Origin: Aciditerrimonas ferrireducens | GTDB taxonomy: Bacteria; Actinomycetota; Acidimicrobiia; Acidimicrobiales; UBA8190 | Length of the DNA: 64,000 nt | NCBI RefSeq assembly: GCF_023130475.1 | Contig: NZ_JAKHEX010000005.1 | Span: 62,001 to 126,000 of the forward strand | Direction: 5' to 3' | Shown: positions 17,244 to 25,133 of the stretch, piece by piece | How the letters are laid out: each line of letters starts with the position of its first letter | How positions within the stretch are numbered: position 1 is the first letter of the stretch | Translations under genes and position numbers: made by a program | The notes under the pieces: model-generated | Told to the model about the DNA's origin: nothing | The model's database searches: none | What the model saw: only the letters and a program-made list of their open reading frames with translations

Positions 17244-18125
17244 CGTGGTGGTGAGCGTCCAGCTGCAGGACCCTGGGGCCTCGACCTCCACCGTCACCGC
17301 TCCGGCGGGCAGATCCGCACGGCTGGCGCTGCCCCGGGGCGCTGCCTGGACCACCAAGGTGGCCCGGGGACCGCTCGGACCGAGCACGACCGCCTCGGCC
17401 GAGGCCGGCGCGGTCACTGGGCACCACACCGTGAGGGTCAGGAGCCAGGGTTCGTTCGGGGCGAACCGGCCGCTGCTGCCGTCCCCGGTGCCCGAGACGG
17501 TGACCGAGGCGATCGACGGGCCGGCTGCGCCGGCCAACGCCGCGTCAGTGGCCGGGCCTGCCGTGCCCGGGCCGGTCGTCGCCCCGTGGCCCCCTCCGGT
17601 GGCCTGGCCGGGGCCCGAGTGGGCGGACCCCGCGACGCTCGTGCCGAGGCCGGCCAGCCCCCCCACGGCCAGGACGACCAGACCGGCCACCGTGCCGAGC
17701 CCCCGTCGCCGGCGGCGCCGGTCGGCCTGGGCCGGTGCCCCGCCGGGTGGTCCTGGGCGGGACGGCGCGCCTGGTCGTTCGGCAGGGTGCCGCCCGGGCC
17801 GATGCCTGCGGGCCGAGTGGCCAGGCCGGGGGGACCGGTCCGCTCGGAGGGCAGGTCGAGCGCGACCCGGCTCGCCGAGGGCCGCCCGGGCGGCCTCGTG
17901 GAGGTCCTCGGCCGCCCCGCTCGATCCCAGGGCAGCGGCTACCGCCACGAGGTCGACCAGGTCGGCGACGGCTGGGTTCGGTGCTGGCGACGGCACCGGG
18001 CCCTCGGGCAGGGGTTCCCTGCGGATCGGCGGGGGCGGGAGCGGGCCGAGCCGCGGGCGTGCGGGGGCCGGGCTGGGTGGGGCCTTGGGGACGAGTCGCC
18101 ACGGCGAAGGCACGTTGGCCGGCAC
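17217..18125 (-). CDS. single-pass membrane protein of unknown function
   Basis: About 302 residues from GTG 18125 (GTG 18113 is an alternative). The N-terminal half is Pro/Arg-rich with a short helical patch (AVADLVDLVAVAAALG). One transmembrane helix (TVAGLVVLAVGGLAGLG) follows an Arg run, and the C-terminal roughly 140 residues should lie outside: a Gly/Thr-rich linker and a beta-like domain with a Cys pair (WCPVT, GSCSW). I recognise no family. It starts 32 nt after the hpnB stop on the same strand, so it may be co-transcribed with it. Confidence 0.6.
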   Translation of the reverse strand: MPANVPSPWRLVPKAPPSPAPARPRLGPLPPPPIRREPLPEGPVPSPAPNPAVADLVDLVAVAAALGSSGAAEDLHEAARAALGEPGRARPALRADRSPRPGHSARRHRPGRHPAERPGAPSRPGPPGGAPAQADRRRRRRGLGTVAGLVVLAVGGLAGLGTSVAGSAHSGPGQATGGGHGATTGPGTAGPATDAALAGAAGPSIASVTVSGTGDGSSGRFAPNEPWLLTLTVWCPVTAPASAEAVVLGPSGPRATLVVQAAPRGSASRADLPAGAVTVEVEAPGSCSWTLTTTPQAATGSG

Positions 18126-18157
18126 ACCAGGGGGATCGGTGCTCGGAGCCGGCGACT

Positions 18158-19390
18158 TCAGCGTCCGGGGCGGTCGTTGGCGGCGTGTGGGGGGCGTTGT
18201 GGGGCGGCTGGGCCGGGGAGGGCTCGGCCCTTCCACTGGGGCCCGCCCCGGCGGTGCTGGCGGGCCGAGTCGAGGGTCATGCCGAGGTAGAGGAGGGCAG
18301 CCAGCGGCAAGCCGAGTGCCCACGGCCAGGCGACGCCCTCCTCGAGCACCAGCGGCAGGAAGGTCAGCGTGGCGATGACCCAGGCCAGCCCGCCGGCGAC
18401 GGCTGCCGGAGTGTCGGGGAGAAGCAGGCCGACGACGACGGCGACCGGCGCGACGAGAAAGACCAGGGCCATGGCCAGGACCGTGCCCGCCAGGGCGGCG
18501 GGCGACCAGCGGAGCTGGGCGTAGGCGCTGCGGCGCACCATGGCCCAGAGATCGGCCAGCCGGGGGTAGGGGCGGACGCTGCGGATGCCCCGGTCGTAGC
18601 CCAGCCAAAGGCGCCCCCCGGCCCGGGCCAGGGCCTTGGCCAGGCCCACGTCGTCGATGACGGCCCCGGCCACGCTGGCCAGACCGCCGGCGGCTTCCAG
18701 ACGGGCCCGGCGAACCAGCAGGCAACCGCCCGCGGCGGCGGCCCGGCGGACCGACCGGCCAGTCACGGTCCGGAAGGGGTAGAGCATGGCGAAGAAGTAC
18801 ACGAAGGCCGGCACGAGCAGCCGCCCCGACCAGCCGGTGGCCTCGAGGCGGGCCATGACCGACACCTGGTCCAGGCCCCGGGACTCCCCCAGGCCGACCA
18901 GGGCCCGCAGGCTGCCGGGCGGGTGCTGGATGTCCGCGTCGGTGAACAGCAGCCAGGTCGCCCAGGGCACCTGGGCCGCACCCTCGGCCAGGGCCCACAC
19001 CTTCCCCGCCCAGCCCGCCGGCCGGTCGCCGGTCCGGACGACCACGCAGGCCAGCCGCTCCTTGTCCTGGGGCTCCCTGTCCGGGGGTGGCGGCGGGGCG
19101 GCGAGCTGGCGGGCCACCTCGGCGGTGCCGTCCGTCGACCCGTCGTCGACCACGACCACCACGGCCCGCCCCGGGTAGTCCTGGTGGAGCAGGGTCGGCA
19201 GGGTCGTGGGGAGGAGGGCGGCCTCGTCCCGGGCCGGCACCACCACCGCCAGGGCCGGCCAGCGTCCAGGGGGCGGCTCGGGGCCAGGACGGGGCAGGCG
19301 GGGCCGGGGGAGCCAGAACAGGTTGCGCCCGAGGGCGAGGACCACCCAGCACGCCGCGCTGAGGACGGCCAGGACGTCGAGGGCGAGCAT
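18158..19390 (-). CDS. hpnB: hopanoid-associated glycosyltransferase HpnB
   Basis: A family-2 glycosyltransferase of 410 residues. An N-terminal membrane helix (MLALDVLAVLSAACWVVLAL) is followed by the GT-A domain (VVVPARDEAALL, VVVDDGSTDGT, the DxD-type FTDADIQHPP) and three or four C-terminal membrane helices. Characteristic HpnB stretches are PAFVYFFAMLYPF, AAAAGGCLLVRR, IDDVGLAKAL and RSAYAQLRWSP. HpnB proteins are found with hopanoid synthesis genes and are thought to act on the hopanoid side chain. ATG 19390 begins the membrane helix. It is divergent from the phosphorylase-like gene at 19457; no squalene-hopene cyclase is in the window. Confidence 0.85.
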   Translation of the reverse strand: MLALDVLAVLSAACWVVLALGRNLFWLPRPRLPRPGPEPPPGRWPALAVVVPARDEAALLPTTLPTLLHQDYPGRAVVVVVDDGSTDGTAEVARQLAAPPPPPDREPQDKERLACVVVRTGDRPAGWAGKVWALAEGAAQVPWATWLLFTDADIQHPPGSLRALVGLGESRGLDQVSVMARLEATGWSGRLLVPAFVYFFAMLYPFRTVTGRSVRRAAAAGGCLLVRRARLEAAGGLASVAGAVIDDVGLAKALARAGGRLWLGYDRGIRSVRPYPRLADLWAMVRRSAYAQLRWSPAALAGTVLAMALVFLVAPVAVVVGLLLPDTPAAVAGGLAWVIATLTFLPLVLEEGVAWPWALGLPLAALLYLGMTLDSARQHRRGGPQWKGRALPGPAAPQRPPHAANDRPGR

Positions 19391-19456
19391 CCCGGGAGTG
19401 TCCCACGGAGTCTCGCCGCCGGCGGCCCCCCGCCCCGGTTGGGCCAGGATGGGGCC

Positions 19457-20062
19457 ATGACCCCTGACCCGACCCGCCGGGCCCTGCGGTCGGGCCCGTT
19501 GCTGGTCGCTGCGCTGGGTCTCGAGGCAATGGTGGCCCGAGCCGATCGCCGCCTGGGCATGGGCCCGGGGCGCGCTGCGGCCGCCGCGGCCGCGCACCTC
19601 GTGCCCGTGGCCCGGGCGGGTCGTCCCGTGGTGCTGGTCGGGCTGGCCGGTGGCCTGGACCCCGCTGCGGCACCGGCCGGCACCCCCGTGGTGGCCAGGG
19701 CGGTGGGTCGACCCGGTGGGGCGGCGCTCCCCCTGGCGGCCGACCTGGCCGAGCAGTTGGCCGGTGGCCTGGCCGACGTGCTGGTCGGGGCGGGGAGACC
19801 GGTGTGCTCCGGGTCCCTGCTCGGGGTGGACCGGGTGGTCCGGGGAGCGGCCCGGGCCGCCCTTTCGGACCGGGGGGCGTTGGCCTTCGACATGGAGACC
19901 CTGGCGGTGGCCGAGGTGCTGGCGGCGGCCGGCCTGTTGGACCGGTTCGGGGCCGTCCGGGTGGTGGCCGACGACGGCCGGCGGGGGTTCCTCCGGGGCG
20001 GCTTGATCGGCCTCCGGGTCCTCCGACGCCTCGGCCCCGCGGTCCGGGCCGTGGTGCGCTGA
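19457..20062 (+). CDS. nucleoside phosphorylase-like protein, hopanoid-associated (HpnG type)
   Basis: A 201-residue member of the purine phosphorylase / MTA-SAH nucleosidase superfamily. VGLAGGLDPAAAPAG is the glycine loop seen in hopanoid-associated phosphorylases, and AFDMETLAVAEVL is the ribose-binding Met-Glu motif. HpnG removes adenine from adenosylhopane to give ribosylhopane in bacteriohopanetetrol synthesis. Divergent pairing with hpnB (66-nt gap) supports this over a generic nucleosidase. It is shorter than many relatives, so the exact reaction is not certain. Confidence 0.72.
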   Translation: MTPDPTRRALRSGPLLVAALGLEAMVARADRRLGMGPGRAAAAAAAHLVPVARAGRPVVLVGLAGGLDPAAAPAGTPVVARAVGRPGGAALPLAADLAEQLAGGLADVLVGAGRPVCSGSLLGVDRVVRGAARAALSDRGALAFDMETLAVAEVLAAAGLLDRFGAVRVVADDGRRGFLRGGLIGLRVLRRLGPAVRAVVR

Positions 20063-20125
20063 GCATCCGCCGGCACCTGGGCGAGCCCGCAGTCCCGCCC
20101 CGGTTGCCGGTCTCGAGCGGCCGGC

Positions 20126-20845
20126 TCAGCCCAAGGGGAGCACGCCCTGACGAGGACGAGGCTCGGACGGGACCGGGGACGACGAAGCCGACGAGCGGCC
20201 TCCAGCGGCCCTCGGCGCCCGGCCCCCGGGGGCAGCCTCCTCGGCGTCGACGATCACCAGGGTGCCGGCCGGGGCGGGCTGGAGGAGGTCCAGGGGGGCG
20301 TCCTCGGGGCGCGGCACCGGGGCGAGCCACCGGGGCCAGTCGGCCGGCGCCAGGGGCACGGGCATGCGGTCGTGGATGCTCGCCAGGTCCGGGCCGGCGG
20401 CCACGGTGACGACGGCCACCGCCAGGCCCTCGGGTCGGGGACAGGCGAGGCCGGCCAGGGCGAGGGGCGTGCCGTCGGATCGCTGGACCCGCAGGGGCCG
20501 TCGGGTCCCGCTCGGCCCGGTCCACTCGAAGAACGCGTCGGCGAGCACCAAGCAGCGGCCCTCGGCCATGAGCGGCCGGAAGGTCGGCCGCTCGAGGAGG
20601 GTCTCGGCCCGGGCGTTGATGAGCCGACGGGACGACCCCTGGCCGGGGCCGGTCCGGGGCAGGCCCCACCAGGCGGCTCGGAGCACCCGTCGGTCCTCCT
20701 CGGCGAGCACGACCGGCACGAGCTCACCGGGCCGGCCCATCGGCCGGGGGGCCAGCCCGCCGGCGGTCTCGGGCTCGTCGAGGTGGGCGGCCACCCAGGC
20801 AGCCAGCCACCGCGGCGGGGTCGAGAGGGCCAGGCGGCCGCACAC
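20126..20845 (-). CDS. SRAP (YedK/HMCES) abasic-site protein
   Basis: SRAP proteins crosslink through Cys2 to abasic sites in single-stranded DNA and shield them. The 239-residue protein starts MCGRLAL, so Cys2 is exposed after Met removal, and keeps LINARAET, the acidic FFEW and the IHDRMP histidine. The usual YNIAPTQ loop is replaced by GLAPRPMG, a divergence in the DNA-binding face. The C-terminal 45 residues are Pro/Ser-rich. The GTG start at 20845 is set by Cys2. It follows the RsbW-like gene by 9 nt in the same leftward operon. Confidence 0.88.
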   Translation of the reverse strand: MCGRLALSTPPRWLAAWVAAHLDEPETAGGLAPRPMGRPGELVPVVLAEEDRRVLRAAWWGLPRTGPGQGSSRRLINARAETLLERPTFRPLMAEGRCLVLADAFFEWTGPSGTRRPLRVQRSDGTPLALAGLACPRPEGLAVAVVTVAAGPDLASIHDRMPVPLAPADWPRWLAPVPRPEDAPLDLLQPAPAGTLVIVDAEEAAPGGRAPRAAGGRSSASSSPVPSEPRPRQGVLPLG

Positions 20846-20854
20846 GCTTCGAGG

Positions 20855-21412
20855 CTAGTGGCCCGCCGGGTCCGTCCCCGGCTCGGCGCCAGGAGGGGCC
20901 GTGGCTCCGGGAGCCGACGGCGCCGGGACGGGGCGGGCCAGGACGAACCAGACGGTCTTGCCGACCGGTTGGCCCGGCGACGCACCCGGCCGGGTCGACG
21001 ACCCGTGCTCCTCCACGCCCCAGGCGTGGGCCAAGCGGCCGACGAGGCGCAGGCCCCGGCCGTGCTCGGCGGTCGGGTCGGGCCAGCTGGGCTGGGGCCG
21101 GGTCTGGTCGCCGTCGGCCACCGCCACCCGCACGACGTCCGGGGCTGCCTCGACCGTGACGGTGAAGGGGGTCCGGGCGTGCCGGACGGCGTTGCTCACC
21201 AGCTCGGAGGTGAGCAGGGCCACGGCCTCGGGGTCGGCGGCCGGCCAGGTGGCGCCCCGGCCCGGCGGGGGGTCCAGATGGGCGAGGACGAAGCCCCGGG
21301 CCGCCGGCACCGATCGGGGCACGGGAAGGAAGCGGGCCCGGGCCCGGGCCGGGGGCTCGCTTGATCCCGAGGGCTCACTGGACCGCACCTGTCCCCCTTC
21401 CGGAGCCGACAT
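20855..21412 (-). CDS. RsbW-like HATPase_c regulator (anti-sigma/switch kinase type)
   Basis: A 185-residue single-domain GHKL ATPase. After a disordered N-terminus it has the N box (LTSELVSNAVRHA), a G1-like VADGDQ and the G2 box HGRGLRLVGRLAHAWGV, as in actinobacterial RsbW/SpoIIAB-type proteins that bind sigma or anti-anti-sigma factors. No partner STAS or sigma gene is nearby, but the divergent SpoIIE-type gene at 25134 carries a similar domain. ATG 21412 lies 38 nt inside the 3' end of mftF. Confidence 0.82.
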   Translation of the reverse strand: MSAPEGGQVRSSEPSGSSEPPARARARFLPVPRSVPAARGFVLAHLDPPPGRGATWPAADPEAVALLTSELVSNAVRHARTPFTVTVEAAPDVVRVAVADGDQTRPQPSWPDPTAEHGRGLRLVGRLAHAWGVEEHGSSTRPGASPGQPVGKTVWFVLARPVPAPSAPGATAPPGAEPGTDPAGH

Positions 21413-23072
21413 CCTCGGGGCGGGCGGCGGCGAGCAGCTGGAGGGGTGAGGTGGGTGACTGCCGGCTGCCGCCCGCCCGTCCCCCGCTGTCCTTCCCTGC
21501 GCGTGGCCGACCCAAACCCCCCCGGGGCGACAGCCCGCTCCGGGGGGCCCAGGCCGGGCGGAGCGGCGCCAGATGGGCCCGGCGCAGGCAGCCGAGCAGC
21601 ACGCCGGCGCCGTAGGCCAGGTCGTCGGCCAGGCCGAGCACCAGGGCGCGGGCGGCGGCGCCCGGGCGCCCCTCGGTGGCCAGGGCCCGGCGAGCGTCGG
21701 CCAGGCTCGGGAGGAGCACCGCCGCGGCCAGGGCCGGCCGAGCCCGGGGGGCCAGGGCCCAGAGGGCCAGGGCCAGGGGCGCCCAGGGTCCCCGGAGGGT
21801 CCGGGCCGCTTGGGCCGCGGCGGCTCGCTGGCCGGCGGCGCTGAGGGCCAGGGCCAGCCGGATCCGGCCGGGTCCGGAGGGAAGCTGCCTGGCCACCCGG
21901 GCGACCCCGACCCCGAGGGCTCCGAGGGCCAGGGGCACCGCACCGTCGGCGAGCGCCAGGGCGGCGGCCGCCTGGGCCGGGCCGAGGGCCAAAGGGGCCA
22001 GAGCCCCGGGGTGCCGCTCGGCCAGCGGGGCGGCCGAGGTCCCGTAGCGGAAGCGCTGGGCCAGCCACGGGCCGAGCCGGTCCCGGCTGCGGTGCGCAAC
22101 GCTGCGGGTCGGGTCGTAGCGGACCCGCCAGCCGGCCCGGTCGAGGCGCCAGACGAAGTCCACGTCCTCCCCGACGCGGAGCGCGGGGGCGAAGCCCCCG
22201 ACGTGGACCAGGGCGGCTCGGCGGACGAGCAGGACGGTGCTGGGCACGAAGGGCACCGCCCGGCCCGCCCCGACCGGACCCGGGCGGCCGCCGCGGTCCA
22301 GGGGGCCCCGGATGGCCTCGTAGGCCGCCAGGGCGTCGGCCAGGGGCCGGTTCGGGGCCCGCTCGGGGGGGGCGGCTCGGACCCGGGGGGCCAGGGCCCC
22401 GAGGGCCGGGTCGGCGAAGTGGGCCAGCAAGGGGGGCAGCCAGCTGGTCGGCGGACCAGGCAGCGCCACGTCGGCGTCCACGAAGACCAGCACCTCCGCC
22501 CGGCTGGCCGCCGCCCCGAGGTTCCGGGCCTGTCCCGGGCCCCCCGGGGTCGGCCGCCGGAGCAGGCGCAGGCGCCCTGGCGCCCCGGAGCGGGGCGCAT
22601 GGCGCTGGAGCACGGCGCGCAGGGCACTCGGATCGATCGAGCCGTCGTCGACGACGAGGACCTCGTGGACGAGGGGCCGGACCGCTTCGGCGCCGGGCTG
22701 CCCGTGCTCCCCCGGGGTGTCGTCCAGGAGCCGATCGAGCAGGCCATCGAGCCCCTCGGGGTCGTCCCGCACCGGCACCACCACCGCGACCGACAGCGGG
22801 GGCAGGGGGCCGGTTACGAGGTGGGCCAGGCCCCGATCGAGCAGCAGCCGGGCCAGGCGGCCCTCGGCCCGGTCCCGCACCGGCCGGCCGGCCAGCAGGT
22901 GCCAGGCGAGGGCCGCGCCGGTCGGGGTGAGGCGAAGCAGCCGGGGGGGCGAGCCGCCCAGCAGGACGCTGCGGTCCGCCAGCCAGCGGGTCCCGGGGTC
23001 CGGGCGGAGCCGACAGCCGGGCGGCACGGCCAGGTCGGCCGGGGGGTCCGCGAGCTTCGGGCCGGTCCTCAT
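21375..23072 (-). CDS. mftF: mycofactocin glycosyltransferase MftF
   Basis: MftF adds beta-1,4-glucose units to the mycofactocin redox cofactor. The 565-residue protein shows the family-specific N-terminal module (RLRPDPGTRWLADRSVLLGG, RLLRLTPTGAAL), then a GT2 domain (VVVPVRDDPEGL, VLVVDDGS, VFVDADVAL, GEDVDFVWRLDRAGW, RFRYGTSAAPLAERHPG) and C-terminal membrane helices. The start ATG 23072 overlaps the VWA gene stop (ATGA). The precursor and maturation genes mftA, mftB and mftC are not in this window, so it is either detached from the main cluster or works on a related product. Confidence 0.86.
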   Translation of the reverse strand: MRTGPKLADPPADLAVPPGCRLRPDPGTRWLADRSVLLGGSPPRLLRLTPTGAALAWHLLAGRPVRDRAEGRLARLLLDRGLAHLVTGPLPPLSVAVVVPVRDDPEGLDGLLDRLLDDTPGEHGQPGAEAVRPLVHEVLVVDDGSIDPSALRAVLQRHAPRSGAPGRLRLLRRPTPGGPGQARNLGAAASRAEVLVFVDADVALPGPPTSWLPPLLAHFADPALGALAPRVRAAPPERAPNRPLADALAAYEAIRGPLDRGGRPGPVGAGRAVPFVPSTVLLVRRAALVHVGGFAPALRVGEDVDFVWRLDRAGWRVRYDPTRSVAHRSRDRLGPWLAQRFRYGTSAAPLAERHPGALAPLALGPAQAAAALALADGAVPLALGALGVGVARVARQLPSGPGRIRLALALSAAGQRAAAAQAARTLRGPWAPLALALWALAPRARPALAAAVLLPSLADARRALATEGRPGAAARALVLGLADDLAYGAGVLLGCLRRAHLAPLRPAWAPRSGLSPRGGLGRPRAGKDSGGRAGGSRQSPTSPLQLLAAARPEDVGSGRGTGAVQ

Positions 23073-23836
23073 GCGAGCAGGGCGCCGAGGGCGGCGGCGG
23101 CCTCCAGGGGCCCGCGGACGAGGGCGACCCGGCCCCCGACCGCCCGGGCGAAGGCCTGGGCGGCCTCAGGGGCCTCGGCCGGGGCCAGCACGGCCACCTG
23201 CTCGGCGAAGGAGGCGGCGGCCACGGGGTCCCCGGGACCGTTGTGCTCGCAGTCCGAGAGCAGCAGGACCGTCGTCCGGGCGCTGCCGAGGTCGGCCAGG
23301 GCGTCCCGGGCCGCCCGGAGGCCGGCAGCCAGGTCGGTCGAGCCGTGCCCCTGGAGGGCCAGGAGCTCCCCGACCACCTGGGCAGCCGGGCGGGGCTGGG
23401 CCGGCTGGCGGAGAACCGCCACGTCCCCGGCGAAGGCCAGGACCGCCGAGCGCTCCGGGGCCCGCAGGACGACCGCCGCGGCGCAGACCGCCGCAGTGCA
23501 GAGCCGGGCTCCGCCCATGGAGCCGCTGGCGTCCACCAGCACGGCCAGGGCCGGGCCGGCCGGTCGGTAGCGCCGGCCGACCAGCCCGAGGGTGCTCGGA
23601 CCCCGAGGGAGGAGGCCCACCAGGCTCGCTTCGAGGTCCAGGTCGGCGCCGGCGTCGAAGGGGCCAGGGCGCACCCGGAGCCGGCCGGCGCCGCCCAGGG
23701 CAGCGGCCCCGAGGCGCAGGGCCACCCGGCCGGCCACGGCAGCCGCCCGCCGGGCGAGGACCGGGTCGAGGGCCTGGGCCATCTCGGCCAACAAGCCCAG
23801 GACGCCCTCGGGGTCGCTCGCCAGGCCCTCGGCCAC
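23069..23836 (-). CDS. VWA-domain protein, MoxR-associated (true start probably further upstream)
   Basis: The 255 residues from GTG 23836 hold a von Willebrand A domain with an intact MIDAS (LVDASGSMGGARL, GHGSTDLAAGL, LLSDCEH). MoxR/VWA pairs act as chaperones that insert cofactors or activate enzymes. The reading frame continues upstream with protein-like sequence (RLARQELARLPGFDRLSP, DDEAVAEGLASDPEG), as in full-length relatives, right to the MoxR stop, yet holds no ATG, GTG or TTG. A CTG at 23992 overlapping that stop, a -1 frameshift from MoxR, or an indel are possible explanations. The stop overlaps mftF by 4 nt. Confidence 0.82.
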   Translation of the reverse strand: MAEGLASDPEGVLGLLAEMAQALDPVLARRAAAVAGRVALRLGAAALGGAGRLRVRPGPFDAGADLDLEASLVGLLPRGPSTLGLVGRRYRPAGPALAVLVDASGSMGGARLCTAAVCAAAVVLRAPERSAVLAFAGDVAVLRQPAQPRPAAQVVGELLALQGHGSTDLAAGLRAARDALADLGSARTTVLLLSDCEHNGPGDPVAAASFAEQVAVLAPAEAPEAAQAFARAVGGRVALVRGPLEAAAALGALLA

Positions 23837-23988
23837 CGCCTCGTCGTCGAGCTGGCCGGGGGCCGGGGAGAGCCGGTCGAAGCCGGGCAGGCGGGCCAGC
23901 TCCTGGCGGGCCAGGCGCCGGCGGCGGGGCTGGAGAGCCCCGAGGGTCCGCTCGGCGGTCCCCCCGGGACCGGCCCGCCCTCGGGCGC

Positions 23989-25068
23989 TCAGCGGGCCGG
24001 CGGCTGGGCGGCCGGGCGGGACCGGGGAGGCCCCCCTGGGGGGTGCGTCGGCGGATCCTCGCCCCGTCCGCCCGGGGCCAGGCCTTTTCCCGCCCCCTCC
24101 AGGACGGGCGGCCCGGCCGCTCCGGCGGCGCTCTGGGGCTCGGGGGCCGGGGCGTCCCCCTCGGGGTCGGCGAGCCGGGCGGCCCAGGTGGCGTCCCAGA
24201 TGGCGGCCACGATCTCGTCGGCGCTCTGGCCACCGAGGTCGTCCACCCGGACCCTGCCGGAGAGGGCGCAGAGGGCCGCGTCCTTGCCCACCTCGGGGTC
24301 GAGCAGCGAGCGGCGCCGGACCCCGGCCAGACGGTCGGCCACCAGCACGAGGTCGATGGCGCCGCGCACCGAGGCCCCCGACCGGAGTGCCGGGTGGGCC
24401 CGGGTGGCCCGGACCACGGCCAGGACGGTGGCCAACCAGGCCTCGGGCACCTCGAGCCGATCGCCGGTGGCCTGAGCCAGGGCCTGGCGGACCACCGCCA
24501 GCTCGGTGGCCTCGTCCTGGTACCCCATGGCCACCCGGCAGGTCCGGTCCGCGATGGCCTGGGAGATGCGGGCGGTGCCGACCGCGTCGAAGGGGTTCAT
24601 GGCCGCCGCCAGCACGAACCCGGGGGCTGCCCGGACCTCGCCGAGGCGGGGCACCTGGACCCGGCGGGCCGACATGGCTCCGACGAGGACGTTCAGGGTC
24701 TCTTCGGGGACCCGGTTGACCTCCTCGACGTAGAGCAGGGCGCCAGCCCGCATGGCCTGGAGCAGGGGACCGTCGAGGAAGGTGGCTGGCGTGTAGCCCT
24801 CGTCGAGCACCCGGCTGGGGTCGTGGTGGCCGAGGAGCCGGGCCGGGGTGAGCTCGGCGGTGCCCTCGACGGCGACGAACCCCTGGCCAGCCAGCTCGGC
24901 GTAGGCCCGGAGGAGCGTGCTCTTGCCGGTGCCCGGCGGGCCTTCGAGGACCAGGTCCCGGCCGGCGGCCAGGGCGGCCACCACCACCTCGAGCTCCCGA
25001 CGGCGACCCAGGACCACCCGGTCCAGGGCCTCGACCAGTCGGGCCAGCCGCTCAGGCTCCTCCCCCAC
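23989..25068 (-). CDS. MoxR/CbbQ-family AAA+ ATPase
   Basis: A 359-residue AAA+ ATPase of the MoxR clade: Walker A GPPGTGKST (about residues 44-52), Walker B LLYVEEVNR, a sensor-1-like AAAMNPFD and an arginine-rich C-terminal lid (RSGASVRGAIDLVLVADRLAG). Such proteins work with VWA partners in assembly or activation of metalloenzymes and dehydrogenases; the partner is the next gene. The last 60 residues are Pro/Gly-rich. GTG 25068 is the first good start; the gene is divergent from 25134 and heads the MoxR-VWA-MftF-RsbW-SRAP operon. Confidence 0.9.
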   Translation of the reverse strand: MGEEPERLARLVEALDRVVLGRRRELEVVVAALAAGRDLVLEGPPGTGKSTLLRAYAELAGQGFVAVEGTAELTPARLLGHHDPSRVLDEGYTPATFLDGPLLQAMRAGALLYVEEVNRVPEETLNVLVGAMSARRVQVPRLGEVRAAPGFVLAAAMNPFDAVGTARISQAIADRTCRVAMGYQDEATELAVVRQALAQATGDRLEVPEAWLATVLAVVRATRAHPALRSGASVRGAIDLVLVADRLAGVRRRSLLDPEVGKDAALCALSGRVRVDDLGGQSADEIVAAIWDATWAARLADPEGDAPAPEPQSAAGAAGPPVLEGAGKGLAPGGRGEDPPTHPPGGPPRSRPAAQPPAR

Positions 25069-25093
25069 GCCCTGCTCCTAGGCCAGGAGCTCG

Positions 25094-25111
25094 CCCCGAG
25101 GCAAATCGGGG
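25094..25111. promoter_or_regulatory. inverted repeat between divergent genes
   Basis: CCCCGA-N6-TCGGGG (loop GGCAAA) lies in the 65-bp gap between the MoxR start and the SpoIIE-type start. It could be an operator shared by both directions or an RNA hairpin; no promoter elements are clear. Confidence 0.4.
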
Positions 25112-25133
25112 ACGGGCGGCGTAGCGTGGCGGG

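Noticed and set aside
17217-20669. Very long leftward open frame (about 1150 codons)
   Set aside because: Only the last part (17217-18125) is a gene; the rest is Pro/Arg/Gly-rich antiframe of hpnB, the phosphorylase-like gene and the SRAP gene, kept open by high GC.
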